Of a stretch of DNA of 27,959 nucleotides, positions 1 to 9,504 are shown one piece after another (positions within the stretch are counted from its first letter, which is position 1; each line of letters opens with the position of its first letter). The DNA is taken from NCBI GenBank assembly GCA_902984215.1, contig CADWAF010005733.1, positions 1 through 27,959 on the forward strand, read 5' to 3'. Both the position numbers and the translations under genes were made by a program. The notes under the pieces are model-generated. The model was given only the letters and a program-made list of their open reading frames with translations, had not been told where the DNA came from and searched no databases. This DNA comes from Willaertia magna. Taxonomy: Eukaryota > Heterolobosea > Eutetramitea > Acrasida > Naegleriidae.

Positions 1-408
1 AATAATAATAATAATAACGATGATGGTGAACATATTACTAGTAAAAGAGCTCTTTTAACAGGTATGCCAAAGGATCAATTATCAAGAACTGTTATTATCT
101 ATAAACCTGCACCTTATGCAACTCAACAAGCAATAGGTACACCAAATGAATGGAAATTAGAATGGAAGAAACAATCCGCACATGGTGAAATTTGGAAAGA
201 TCCATTAATGGGTTGGAATGCAACTAATGACCCATTGGCAACTACTTCACTATTCTTCCCTAATGCAGAAGATGCTATTGATTATTGTAAAAGACATGGT
301 TATGATTATCAATTAATTGAAGATAGAACTAGAGATAAATATGCACCAATAGAACAAAAGAGTTATGCAAATAAATTCAAATATAAACCAGAAGAAGAAG
401 AATGGTAA
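1..408 (+). CDS. NDUFS4: NADH:ubiquinone oxidoreductase iron-sulfur protein 4 (complex I), 5' partial
   Basis: This is an accessory subunit of mitochondrial respiratory complex I, bound to the matrix arm near the NADH-oxidising module. The frame is open from base 1, so the real start and the mitochondrial targeting peptide lie to the left of the window; the first Met inside it (base 64) is internal. The visible 135 codons match the NDUFS4 core: a GEHITSKRALLTG entry resembling the human PEEHIKTRKVRIF region, then EWKLEW, then the family signature DPLMGW followed by DPL, then a block around FPNAEDAIDYCKRHGYDY, and a basic tail with SYANKF (human SYGANFSW). The protein ends in an acidic stretch (EEEEW) and TAA. 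The leading run of Asn codons is a low-complexity insertion typical of dictyostelids. The next gene on the same strand starts 257 bp downstream. Assignment is by motif recognition and is secure for the family. Confidence 0.93.
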   Translation, partial: NNNNNNDDGEHITSKRALLTGMPKDQLSRTVIIYKPAPYATQQAIGTPNEWKLEWKKQSAHGEIWKDPLMGWNATNDPLATTSLFFPNAEDAIDYCKRHGYDYQLIEDRTRDKYAPIEQKSYANKFKYKPEEEEW

Positions 409-522
409 AATTATTTTTTACAAAACTAAATTTTTGGGAATTTATTATTGTAAGGTAGAAATTCTATTGTACTATTCTAAATATTGTTTTTTTTAACACA
501 CTTTAAATAAATAATAATTGCA

Positions 523-594
523 CTAAACAATTTCATGTAATTCTTTAATGTAACTCTTTGCCAATTCATCATCCATGTCATCATCCCCAAACAT
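523..594 (-). CDS. possible 23-codon small ORF in the NDUFS4-TMF1 gap
   Basis: The 257-bp gap between the two + strand genes holds a minus-strand ATG frame of 23 codons, reading MFGDDDMDDELAKSYIK then ELHEIV and TAG. Its acidic-then-amphipathic composition looks protein-like, and GAT/GAA/AAA/TTA codons suit this genome. A T-rich run ending in AG lies upstream on the same strand (near 630) and could be a splice acceptor, but no longer frame joins it. With no homologue recognised and such a short length, chance cannot be excluded. Confidence 0.2.
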   Translation of the reverse strand: MFGDDDMDDELAKSYIKELHEIV

Positions 595-665
595 TTTAAA
601 TATGGTTGCAAGTCATGAAAAGAACATTCTAAAAAAAAATATAACCTTGTAGTATTGATTGCATA

Positions 666-2735
666 ATGGATTTTGCATCATTCTTTTCTAAGTTAGAATC
701 AAGTATTGACAAGGCTTTAGATATTAAAAACGTAATTACTACAACAGAAGAAGAATCAAAATCATCTAATAACACAAATGCAACCACATCTACTTCTTCT
801 AATACTTTATCGGAAGTGAAGTCTACAACACCACCCTCCACAATCAATACTAATAACAATTCTTCTAACAATAATTTAGAAACTACTGTAGTAATTGATC
901 CTAATCGATTAATTAAAGTAATTATTCAAGACACTACTCTATCATCCTCCAATAATAATAACACAAATGAAATAAAAGAACAAAATGAAGCATTAACAAA
1001 AGCAAATAAACATTTATTAGAACAATTAAATCAATCAGAAAAACAATATAATCAATTATCAAATCAAATTAAAACAATAGAAAAAGAAAAGATTAAATTA
1101 CAAACACAATATGAAGATCTAAAAATGGAAACAACAGAAAAAGAAAAACAATTTGATATTTTAAAAGAAGAGTTTAGTACTAGATTAGGTAAAGAAGAGA
1201 ATAAAACATTTAGTTTAAGGAAAGATAAAGAAAATTTAAAGAAAGATATTCAAACAAAAGATAAAAAGATTAATGAATTAAATTTATTAAATGAAAGTTT
1301 ACAAAAAGAGATTGACCAATTAAAAAAAACAGTAGAGAAATTACAATTAGATAATTTACAATTTGAAGAAAAGAAAATTAATGAAAAATTAGAAATACAA
1401 AATTTACAGTTAGAAAGTAATTTACAAAAAATTGAAATTTTAGAAAAAATAAAAATTGAATTAAATTTAGAAAATGAAAAATTAAGAAATGAAAATAATA
1501 ATCTAAAAATAGAATATGAAAATAATTTAGAAAATAAATTAAATGAATTACAAAAAAAACATGAATTAGAATTATTAACATTACAATATACAATAGATCA
1601 ATTAAGAGAAACTATCTCTTATAATAATAAAGAATATGAAGATAAATTTGAAAATCTAAAAAAGGAAATGATTAATTGGGTACAAAAATCAAGAGAATTA
1701 GAAGAAAAGAATCAAGAATTTAAAACTTTAATTCCAGATACTACTTTACCTTTATTACAAGAGATTGAAACTTTACAAAAATTAAATTTAGAAAAGAATG
1801 AATCTTTTATGGAAAAGGAAAAGAAATTAAATTTAAAAATTAAACAATTAGAAAATCAATTAAATATTTATTTAAAAGATTTTGAAAATTTAAAAAAATT
1901 AAATGAAAAATTAAAAATAAATGAAAATTTATATTTAAATCAATTAAATGAAAATAGAGAATTATTAGAAAATGAAAAATTAAATTTAGAATTAGAAAAG
2001 AAATTAAGAAATCAATTAGAATTAAATTATTTAAATTTGGAAAATCAATTAAAAAGATTAAAAGATGAAAATAATTATTTATTAAATCAATTAGATGAAA
2101 AGAATGAAAAGATTAGATTATTGACAATTGATTTACAAAATAAACAAAATGATGGTGAACATTCTGGAATATTATCAACAAATAAATCTATTACAATTGA
2201 TAATAATGAAGATAATGAATTAACAACACTACAAATTAAAAAAGTAATAAATAACAACAATAATGGTGAACTACAACAAGATAGTGTGATAAGTATAGAA
2301 GGTACAAATGATGGAATAATTATCCAACAAACACCTACCACTCCAACAAGTAATAATGATTCATTTAGTTTTAATAATTTTATTCCAATGAATGAAATTA
2401 AAGAAACATTACGTAAAAAAGATTCAATGATTAAAGTATTAAAAGAAAGAATATTTGAATTAGAAGAAATTAAAAATGATTTAACTGATAGATATGTAAT
2501 GTATAAAACAACAAATGAGACATTAGAAAATGATTTAAAAGAAAAGGATTCAATTTTAAAACAATTTAATGATTTAAAGATAAGATATGAAACTGCTTTA
2601 GATTTAATTGGTGAGAAAGAAGAAAATTTACAAACATTACAAGAAGATTTTAATTATGTGAAACAAACATTTAGAAATCAAGTTAATGAATTATTAAATG
2701 AAATTGAACAATTAAAATCATCTACAAGTAAATAA
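666..2735 (+). CDS. TMF1-like golgin (TATA element modulatory factor / ARA160 homologue)
   Basis: A 689-residue, almost entirely coiled-coil protein. Golgins of the TMF family sit on Golgi membranes, bind Rab6-type GTPases and tether vesicles. Two regions support the call. The N terminus, SKLESSIDKALDI (about residues 8-20), matches the short amphipathic opening of TMF1 (human AQKSIDRVLDI). The C terminus, about 575-689, matches the TMF_TATA_bd domain, ending with RYETALDLIGEKEE and a VKQTFRNQVNELL helix (compare RYETLLEMLGEK and the Q..EL end in animals and fungi). Between them are an Asn/Ser/Thr-rich linker (about 30-105), long heptad coils rich in Leu, Glu, Lys and Asn (about 105-510), and another low-complexity linker. 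It is shorter than human TMF1. No intron is needed, and the start is the first ATG after in-frame stops. The 3' end faces the next gene. Confidence 0.85.
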   Translation: MDFASFFSKLESSIDKALDIKNVITTTEEESKSSNNTNATTSTSSNTLSEVKSTTPPSTINTNNNSSNNNLETTVVIDPNRLIKVIIQDTTLSSSNNNNTNEIKEQNEALTKANKHLLEQLNQSEKQYNQLSNQIKTIEKEKIKLQTQYEDLKMETTEKEKQFDILKEEFSTRLGKEENKTFSLRKDKENLKKDIQTKDKKINELNLLNESLQKEIDQLKKTVEKLQLDNLQFEEKKINEKLEIQNLQLESNLQKIEILEKIKIELNLENEKLRNENNNLKIEYENNLENKLNELQKKHELELLTLQYTIDQLRETISYNNKEYEDKFENLKKEMINWVQKSRELEEKNQEFKTLIPDTTLPLLQEIETLQKLNLEKNESFMEKEKKLNLKIKQLENQLNIYLKDFENLKKLNEKLKINENLYLNQLNENRELLENEKLNLELEKKLRNQLELNYLNLENQLKRLKDENNYLLNQLDEKNEKIRLLTIDLQNKQNDGEHSGILSTNKSITIDNNEDNELTTLQIKKVINNNNNGELQQDSVISIEGTNDGIIIQQTPTTPTSNNDSFSFNNFIPMNEIKETLRKKDSMIKVLKERIFELEEIKNDLTDRYVMYKTTNETLENDLKEKDSILKQFNDLKIRYETALDLIGEKEENLQTLQEDFNYVKQTFRNQVNELLNEIEQLKSSTSK

Positions 2736-2941
2736 TTTATTATTGAAATAACTTTGCGGTAAATTGTGTACATATAAAATTTTTGACTCTTTGTAAATGT
2801 GAACCATTATAACTTAATAAAACTTAATTTATAAAAAATTTACAAAAATCATATTAATTAGATTCACTATTCATTTCATTCGTTTTATCAAAATTATTTG
2901 TTAATGAACCACCATTCTGATTTACATTAAATCTTGAAGTA

Positions 2942-3895
2942 CTAGTACTCGTCAGTGTTGTGTTGTGTTGCTGTAGGTGAAGTAGAAGTTGTAATTGCAT
3001 TACTACTACCATTTACAATAGATATAATATTAGATTCTAATAATGATTGATTATTTATTTCTTCTTCACTTTCATATTCTTCACTACCATCCTCTTCTTC
3101 TTCTTGATGATGATGATGTTTTAATTGTTTTTGTCGTTGTTGTAATTTATAAAATAATAAAAAATAAATAATAAAACAAATCCAATCTAAAAAATTAATA
3201 AAAATACTAATTTTTAAATTTGTAGAAAATGTAGAAATATTTGTAAAATTATTTATAAATAAATTTATTGTAATAAAAGTAAATAAAATATTAGATAAAA
3301 CACATGTACTAAATATACAACACATTAAACCAAATAAACAACAAATAGGATTCTCTTTTAAACTGTAATGTAAATAATTTAATAATTTAATTGTAAAATT
3401 CTTTTTAGAAATAGTTAATTGTGTATCAAATGTATAAACTTTAATTAAAAATGCAATTAATAAAGAAAAAAAGAAAATAATTAAAGATTTACCAAATTCA
3501 ATACTACTTATTACAATATTAATTGTAATAAAATGTAATGAAGATAAATAATTTAAAATTGTTTTATCTAAATCTATTAAATTTTCTATAAATAAATATA
3601 TTGATATATTTGTATTTATAAACATTGTAAATGGTATTAAACAAAGAAATATTACAGTACATTCAAATACATATTTAGAATGTCTTTGATGATCTTCTGT
3701 TCTACTATAAACAACTGCATTATTAAATGGTAATAATAAAATATCATCGGAATCATATTCATTATTATTTATTCCTTCTTCTAAATGTAAATTACTATTA
3801 CTGTTATTATTTGAATCAAATGATTCAAGTGTTGTTATTATTGTTGGGGATGCACTAGTATTATTATTTTCAAAGTAATTTAAATTATTGTTCAT
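2942..3895 (-). CDS. four-span membrane protein of unknown function
   Basis: A 317-residue protein with a soluble Asn/Ser-rich N terminus (1-75), four hydrophobic spans at roughly 77-105, 120-150, 184-214 and 228-250, and a charged C-terminal tail containing HHHH followed by an acidic cluster (about 259-280). The third span contains paired cysteines (ICC, MCC). I recognise no family. ATG at 3895 is preceded by A-rich sequence, as for its neighbours. The 3' end is uncertain: the frame stops at TAG (2942), but a second frame carries a further stretch of Ser/Thr/Asn-type codons to a TAA at 2854. Removing 3016-2971 (GTAAAT...CTACAG, 46 nt) would join the two and give 331 residues. A 46-nt intron is also needed in the VPS35L gene nearby, so this is plausible. 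Both ends are compatible with the membrane topology. Confidence 0.8.
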   Translation of the reverse strand: MNNNLNYFENNNTSASPTIITTLESFDSNNNSNSNLHLEEGINNNEYDSDDILLLPFNNAVVYSRTEDHQRHSKYVFECTVIFLCLIPFTMFINTNISIYLFIENLIDLDKTILNYLSSLHFITINIVISSIEFGKSLIIFFFSLLIAFLIKVYTFDTQLTISKKNFTIKLLNYLHYSLKENPICCLFGLMCCIFSTCVLSNILFTFITINLFINNFTNISTFSTNLKISIFINFLDWICFIIYFLLFYKLQQRQKQLKHHHHQEEEEDGSEEYESEEEINNQSLLESNIISIVNGSSNAITTSTSPTATQHNTDEY

Positions 3896-4069
3896 TTTTT
3901 AAAGTGTTGGCATTTTTTGTTTTTCCTTCAATTTAAGAAGGTTTAATGACAATAGGCAATAAAATATACTTGTTAACAACCGAGAGAATGAAAATAATAC
4001 ATATTAATTAATTTGTACTTTTATCAAAATATAATTTATTAATCAATGGAATATAATAATTATATCACT

Positions 4070-4779
4070 TTAATTAGTTCTAAAAATTGGAGTATTTAAT
4101 CTCTTAATATGTTGTAATAATTGTGGTCTAACTGGAACCATTGATCTCTTTGCATTCTTACATTGATTTGGAATATCAAAAACATTCATGTTAGAAATAC
4201 CATGTTGGAAATCATTCCATTCTTCAAAAATAGATCCAAATGAACCACCTTTAGTGAAAATATTTACTGGAATATTATTTTGTTGAGCAACCATAATTCT
4301 AGTAGTGAATCCTCTGAACTTTTCAACATAAGCATCAACTTTTAATGAACCACCAACAGTAACGGTATCAACTTTAGTTGCATTGTTTGCTAAACAGAAT
4401 GGTGGTAATGGTCCTTCAAGTGGGTGGCTAGTACATTCATTTGTGGATTGATCTAAAACATACATTTTACCTTCCTTATGTTTTAATAAGACAGTTAAAT
4501 GTTTATCTGCTGGTTCGAATTCATGGATTTCTAATCTTTGTTGTTGTCCATCTGCATCATACCATAATTTGTGGACATCATCATAATGCTATTTAATTTT
4601 GATGATTGATTGATGATAGATGAGTTTATAAGTATTAGTGAAATGATAATTTAACATACCTGAGTAGGATCAACTAATCCAATAACAGCAGAGAATTGTT
4701 TATCCCAACAGTGTTGTTGTTGTGCAGTGACGAATGCAACTGCTGCAATTAAAAGACAGACGACAGCTAAAAATTTCAT
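4070..4779 (-). CDS. ependymin-related secreted/lysosomal protein, two exons
   Basis: Exons are 4779-4660 and 4588-4070, joined across a 71-nt intron (GTATGT...AAATAG, 4659-4589) in phase 0, giving 212 residues. The start is the ATG at 4779, preceded by seven A residues and followed by an ideal signal peptide (MKFLAVVCLLIAAVAFVTA). An ATG frame extending further upstream would bury that signal. The mature part has four cysteines (24, 92, 105, 183), the number expected of the ependymin fold, a sequon at N109, and the family's C-terminal pattern: RIMVAQQNNIPVNIF, an aromatic segment, then GISNMNVFDIPNQC. Ependymin-related proteins are calcium- and lipid-associated beta-sandwich proteins of the extracellular space or lysosome. 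The use of C-ending codons is somewhat higher than in neighbours, suggesting good expression. The family call is confident; the function in amoebae is not known to me. Confidence 0.88.
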
Positions 4780-4993
4780 TTTTTTAATTTTTTTTTGTGA
4801 TGATACTTTAAATTTTTCACATTTAAATTTTTTTGAAGGAATCAATGGATTTTAATCGCAAAAGTTGTTTACAACACGTGAATTAGAAGGGTTGCCGATT
4901 GGTCTTATTTCTAGGGGCGAATTAATGCAATAGATTTGGAGATCTAAGGAAAGAGACAAGAAGTAACGAATTAAAACTAATAAATAAATGATT
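4780..4993. promoter_or_regulatory. ependymin-gene upstream region with E-box (CACGTG) and inverted CCAAT
   Basis: The 214 bp between the VPS35L stop and the ependymin start hold a perfect palindromic CACGTG at 4875-4880, about 95 bp upstream of the ATG on the minus strand, and an ATTGG (CCAAT on the minus strand) at 4898-4902. A GC-richer patch follows at 4912-4920. Both sites are short and could occur by chance. Their order and distance would suit a proximal promoter. Confidence 0.3.
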
Positions 4994-7900
4994 TTATTGT
5001 AACATTTGTGCAATTGCTTGGAATTGTTGTTTGGTTACTTTGAGTTGTTTCTTTAGGATTGGGTCTTTTGTTGAAAATCCAAGTGGTAATTGTTGGTCAG
5101 TCAAGTTAGCAATGGATTGAATGTCTTTCTTTATATTTTCCAAGAATTTGACTGTCTTTTCATCTCCGTTAGACAATGCTAATTTGTAAAGTTTAACAAT
5201 TAAATCTACTAATTGAGGATTCAATTGAGAATAAAATACAATACTACCTAATAATTCAGCTGCACATTGGGATTGTTTCTTCTTTGCAGTTATGTCATCA
5301 TCTTGTGTTAGAGTTGCCATTTCTTCTAAAGTTTTTTCAATAATGGTATTTCCAATTTGTGTTAGTTGTGTTTTATAGTCATCATCTTCCATATATAATT
5401 CATCATTACTTGTAACTCCTGCATACGTGTATGGTAAATTGGATTGTGCAAAAGCAAATAGTGATGTTAATGTATGAATAAATAATCTGACTTTAGCATC
5501 ACTACCATGTCCCCAATCATATTCTTGTATCAAATTTAATAGACCTCTCATTAAATAGAAAGGTCCTTGTTCTGGATGTCCAGGTACTGAAATAAAGCAA
5601 CTTTCAATCCAATTAATAATACTGATCAATTCTTCTGTATTATCAATAACAGTATTATCAGTAAGTGTTTGTATACGTGGAATAGTTTTGATAACTTCTA
5701 TTGCTGCTTTGAATACAGCATCGGCTTGTGGTAATAAATTATTCATTACAGAATATTGTCCTGTTAAAACAAATAATTTAACTCTCTTGAATAAATCTTG
5801 TAAGGAAGGAATTGTAATGTGACAAAATGAAACACAAGCTTTGATAAATGAACTTGTCTTTGCAGTGTGTTGACCTTTAACAATTTTGTAGGTCTTGGCA
5901 ATCATTGTTAAGGTTTTAAATATTAAAACTTCTTTAACACGATCAAACATTGAGAAAACTCTTCTGCAATCAACATAGAAATTTAATTCTTTTTCTAAGG
6001 CCATTCCAAAATCAATATTATTAATGAAACCAACTAATATTCCAGATACTTCTTCTTTTACAGAATCTTCAGATAGGGCTGTAACAGAGTCATGAAGTGT
6101 AATAGCTAAATCATATAAAGAATTAATAATAACAGGATCTGCTTGAATTGCTTTCTTTCTCTTTCCAAATGCCTTAAGCATTCCTTTACTTACTTCAGCC
6201 TTTCTGTTTGTTTTTAATAAATCGAATAAAGGTAAAAAGAATGGCATATTAAATACAGTAACAAAGTCAGCTGTATTTTCTAAAATAGTTAATAATATAT
6301 TTTGAATTTCATTTTCAATTGATTCAAAACTAGTTAATCCAGATTCTTTCATATGTAGTTGGAAATCTTTTAATAAAATATTAACTTCCTTTAAAGTAAA
6401 ACTCTTACAAACAAATTCAACAAATACTTCTGCAATTGGAGCGTATTGTGATAAATCTTTGATAGCAGTGACATGTTTCCAAATTTCATTTAATAAATCA
6501 AGTTTTTGAGCATCTTCTGGAGGGCAAACACAAAATTGTTCACCTAAACTTCTAAATAATACATATCTTGGTAATGTAGATTCATTACATTCTTTAATTT
6601 CATAAATTAATAAAGAGGCAGCACTTGAAATAATATGTGGTTCAAATGAACTAATAATACTATTTAAAATAATAGCATTTTGTTTTCCTTGTTTTTGATA
6701 TCTATCCATTACTTGGTGGAATAATGACTCATTAGTATCTTTACCTAATACTTCTAACATCCAATCAAATGCAGGTCTAAATAAATCTAAATATTGTTCT
6801 TTTGTTAAACCAACTTTGACTAAAAACTTTTGGAAATATTCATCATCTAATTGTTGTTGAGTAATAATTGTATCATCTAATAAAATCATTAAATATTCTT
6901 TACCATGGTCTGGAAGTAATTCAAAACCTTTTCTAGCTAAATAACAACGAGCATATGCTGCAATTAAAGGATCTCCTATACCTCTAATTTCTTTAGCTAA
7001 TCTAATAAAATGTTTTGCTAAATTATCGTCACCATCAAATAAGAATTTATAACAAGATAATAAAGACATCTCAATGTATATTCTACCAAGTAATTCTCTA
7101 ATAGAGGCAATCTTATAAAACCAATTTCTACAAACTTCTTTAGAATCTTCAGTGACATCATGAGAAGAAAAATCTCTAGGTAATTTAGAGATAACTTTAC
7201 CAGTACTTGGATCTACACGTGAAGCCTTTTCTCTTAATCTATTAAATACTAATTTACCAAAAGTATCTAATACTTCACTAACTAAAATAAACATACTAGG
7301 ATAGAATTGAGGAACTACATTTCTACCTAAAATCTTTGAACAACGAATAATAACTTTTAAAGATTTAACTCTATCATTTTGAACATTCCAAGCATCTTTT
7401 AATTCTTCATTTAATTTTTCTAAATGTTTAATATAATCTTTTTGAGCCATATATTGAGTATCTTGATCTTTATCTTCTTTTTGTAATTCTTCTAATCTCA
7501 TCTTTAAACGTTCTTGTAATGTCATTGTTTGATTTTTATTTTCTCCTTCTTCTTCTTCTAAAATATTCTATTATTATTAATAAATTTCATTCGGAAATTA
7601 TTGAACTACTTACAGAAAACACTGGAATGTTTTTATCGGTAGTATATTTCTTTAGATAGGCTTGTTTTTTAATATTCCAATTTAAATATCCAGGTTTTTG
7701 TTTTGCTCCAATTTGTCTATTTAAATGTCCAAAATTTAATGTTGGTTGTTGTTGTTTAGAAGAGGTTGTAGGTGTTGTTGGGGTAGATAAAGGATCACTA
7801 AAAGATGATGATCGAAGTGGATCCGAATAGGATTCACCGGTAGGGGTAGAAGGAGATCGCAAAGGGTCATTAAAAGATGGTGTAGAAGGTGTTACTATTT

Positions 7901-8156
7901 TCTTTTGCTTATTAATTGCATTAGTAGCAACTGTTGTTGATGATATATTTACACCAAATAATGGAGATAATGGATGTTCATTATTAGAGTTTGATGATCC
8001 TAAATTTATTAATCCTTGTAAATATTGATTTTTAATATCAGATTGTTCCGTTTTAAAGTCACATATCTTTGGTTGCCTTTTGATAAATTTATTACAGATC
8101 CGGGTTGGTTTTTTTAAAGGAGAAAATAAATCTACCTACCAAGAATATTTACTCAT
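4994..8156 (-). CDS. VPS35L: VPS35-like subunit of the Retriever complex, three exons
   Basis: VPS35L, with VPS26C and VPS29, forms Retriever, which works with the CCC complex to recycle cargo from endosomes independently of Retromer. Exons 8156-8140 (17 nt), 8076-7614 and 7567-4994 give 1017 residues (human 963). Introns are 8139-8077 (63 nt, GTAGGT...AAAAG) and 7613-7568 (46 nt, GTAAGT...AATAG). The solenoid matches VPS35L rather than VPS35 throughout: LKDAW..QNDRVKSLK, QFYPSMF, LDTFGKLV, NWFYKIASIRELL, RGIGDPL, ECNESTLPRYVLFRSLG, DPVIINSL, FIKACVSFCHITIPSL, SVPGHPEQGPFYL and KFLENIKKD. The N terminus MSKYSW fits the human MAVFPW opening. The disordered N-terminal region carries HPLSPL (40-45) and three DPL motifs (76, 91, 100), paralleling the Pro-Leu/DPL motifs of the human N terminus; YTTDK before exon 3 matches human YTTTEK. 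Confidence 0.93.
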
Positions 8157-8232
8157 TTTTTCAAAAAATTGAAATCCGTGTTAAACTCCAAGGCCGTGTG
8201 AATTGGAAAGAAAATGTTTTTTATTCGCGCAA

Positions 8233-9090
8233 TCATTGCTGTTGAGAGTTACAAAGCTTTCTCCATTCATTAATAATTTCTTGTGGATCTACTGGCTTAA
8301 GGGGTAACCTTTCTGGAGAATGGCAATAGTTTTGTACTATTCTTTTAATCTCTTCAATCTTTTGTTTCCAGAAATTTTCCAGGTTAAAATTATTGCAACT
8401 TGTTGAGTTAGCAATTTGTTGTTGACAACTATGGCTGGTAAAGTTGTTACTATTTGTGAATGGTTGACTCACAAATATATTACTGTCTGTATTGGCAAAC
8501 TCTTGACCACAAACGTTACCTCCATTACAGGCCAATAAGGTAGCGGACATTGATTGCTGTGAGATATTGTTGTTATCAATACCACTTTGGATTTGGTTTA
8601 TTGTCGTCTTTCTCTTTTCTCTTTCTGCTAATACTTTATTTTCTTGTGTAATAGTATTATCTATCATTTCAGAGAAAGCGCTTTCGTCTGTTGTTGCTTC
8701 ACAACTAAGAGAGTTTTGTTCAACAATGTTTGATGTGCTTGAACTTGTAGAAACAATAGAGGACCGTCTATTTCTAATTTTCTTTTTCTTACAATTCTGT
8801 GACTCTAAAGTACTGCTGCTATTATCTTGTTCTGACCTCTTCTTTGCATGAATAACAACAGAGTCACCACCCTTCTTATTTAACTTCATTAAAAAGAAAT
8901 GTTCTCTAAATTCATTAGTATCTATTGGTTTTCTCAACCTAACTTTTCCAGTTCTAACCTTTGTCTTTTTTGTTGTTCCCTTTCCAGCACTTGTTACTTC
9001 AGATTCACAATCCTCAGCAACCTCCTGGGTTTCATTGACAAACACAATACTATTATTATTGCTGTTGGTATTAGATTGTTGTCTCTCCAT
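8233..9090 (-). CDS. unrecognised family, member A (nuclear-type, conserved LRKP/FREHFF core)
   Basis: A 285-residue protein of a family I do not recognise; its paralogue is at 26265-27563. Three blocks are shared. Near the N terminus is SIVFVNETQEV (14-24). Next comes a core at 50-84 containing VRLRKPIDTNEF, REHFFLMKLNKKGGDSVV and IHAK, nearly identical in the paralogue. Third are a short AEREKRKTT motif (about 154-162) and a C-terminal helix-plus-proline module (ENFWKQKIEEIKRIV ... SPERLPLKPVDPQEI). After the core are basic clusters (KKKKIRNRR) that could be a nuclear localisation signal. The rest is Ser/Asn/Gln-rich. A nuclear or transcriptional regulator is an inference only; no known DNA-binding fold is visible. 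The start ATG at 9090 follows an A-run. Its stop is only 76 bp from the VPS35L start. The upstream side holds a CRE-like site. Confidence 0.85.
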   Translation of the reverse strand: MERQQSNTNSNNNSIVFVNETQEVAEDCESEVTSAGKGTTKKTKVRTGKVRLRKPIDTNEFREHFFLMKLNKKGGDSVVIHAKKRSEQDNSSSTLESQNCKKKKIRNRRSSIVSTSSSTSNIVEQNSLSCEATTDESAFSEMIDNTITQENKVLAEREKRKTTINQIQSGIDNNNISQQSMSATLLACNGGNVCGQEFANTDSNIFVSQPFTNSNNFTSHSCQQQIANSTSCNNFNLENFWKQKIEEIKRIVQNYCHSPERLPLKPVDPQEIINEWRKLCNSQQQ

Positions 9091-9158
9091 TATATCTTTT
9101 TTTTTAAAGAAAGTGATGATTCTTAAACTCGGCCAAACAAAATCCTTTTTATGAATAT

Positions 9159-9166
9159 TGACGTCA
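9159..9166. promoter_or_regulatory. CRE-like bZIP site TGACGTCA
   Basis: A perfect 8-bp palindrome TGACGTCA lies 69 bp upstream of the ATG of member A. This is the consensus of CREB/ATF-type bZIP factors in other eukaryotes; dictyostelids have many bZIP proteins. Binding here is inference. Confidence 0.35.
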
Positions 9167-9426
9167 TGTCTTCTTGGAATGCGAAAAGCTTTTTAGCTAT
9201 AAACAAAATCGTCAATTGCCTAGATTTGCAAGAATGTAGCTAGATTTATAAATTGATTCACTTAAATTTTAACCATGTATTATCTTTGGGGGTTATTTTA
9301 AAAAGGCACAATGGGGTTGTTGCTGAGTACTTGTTCAACTTCGTTCAGTCCAACAATGTTCAAGTGAAATCAATCATTGTAAATAGTAATTAATCCTTTT
9401 TTTAATCACTTTTTTCTAATCATGTA

Positions 9427-9504
9427 TTGTCCTTTTGATTATTAAATCAATCTAAAGAATATTCTTGTCCTTTTGGCTATTAAATAATCAATCTTTCAAA
9501 GAAT
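9427..9504. repeat. imperfect tandem direct repeat, two copies
   Basis: Copy 1 (9427-9460) and copy 2 (9465-9504) share TTGTCCTTTTG, ATTAAAT, CAATCT and AAAGAAT in the same order. Copy 2 has two small insertions. They sit about 280-350 bp upstream of the TM2 gene start. Confidence 0.6.

Noticed and set aside
1378..1593. Long antisense open frames within the coiled-coil gene and other A-rich genes
   Set aside because: They are Phe/Leu/Ile-rich mirror images of Lys/Asn/Glu-rich coding sequence.
4780..4845. Longer N terminus for the ependymin-related protein
   Set aside because: It would bury a textbook signal peptide behind a lysine-rich leader.
9298..9362. Minus-strand frame NIVGLNEVEQVLSNN...
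   Set aside because: Stops close on both sides, no ATG, no acceptor; probably chance or an old remnant.
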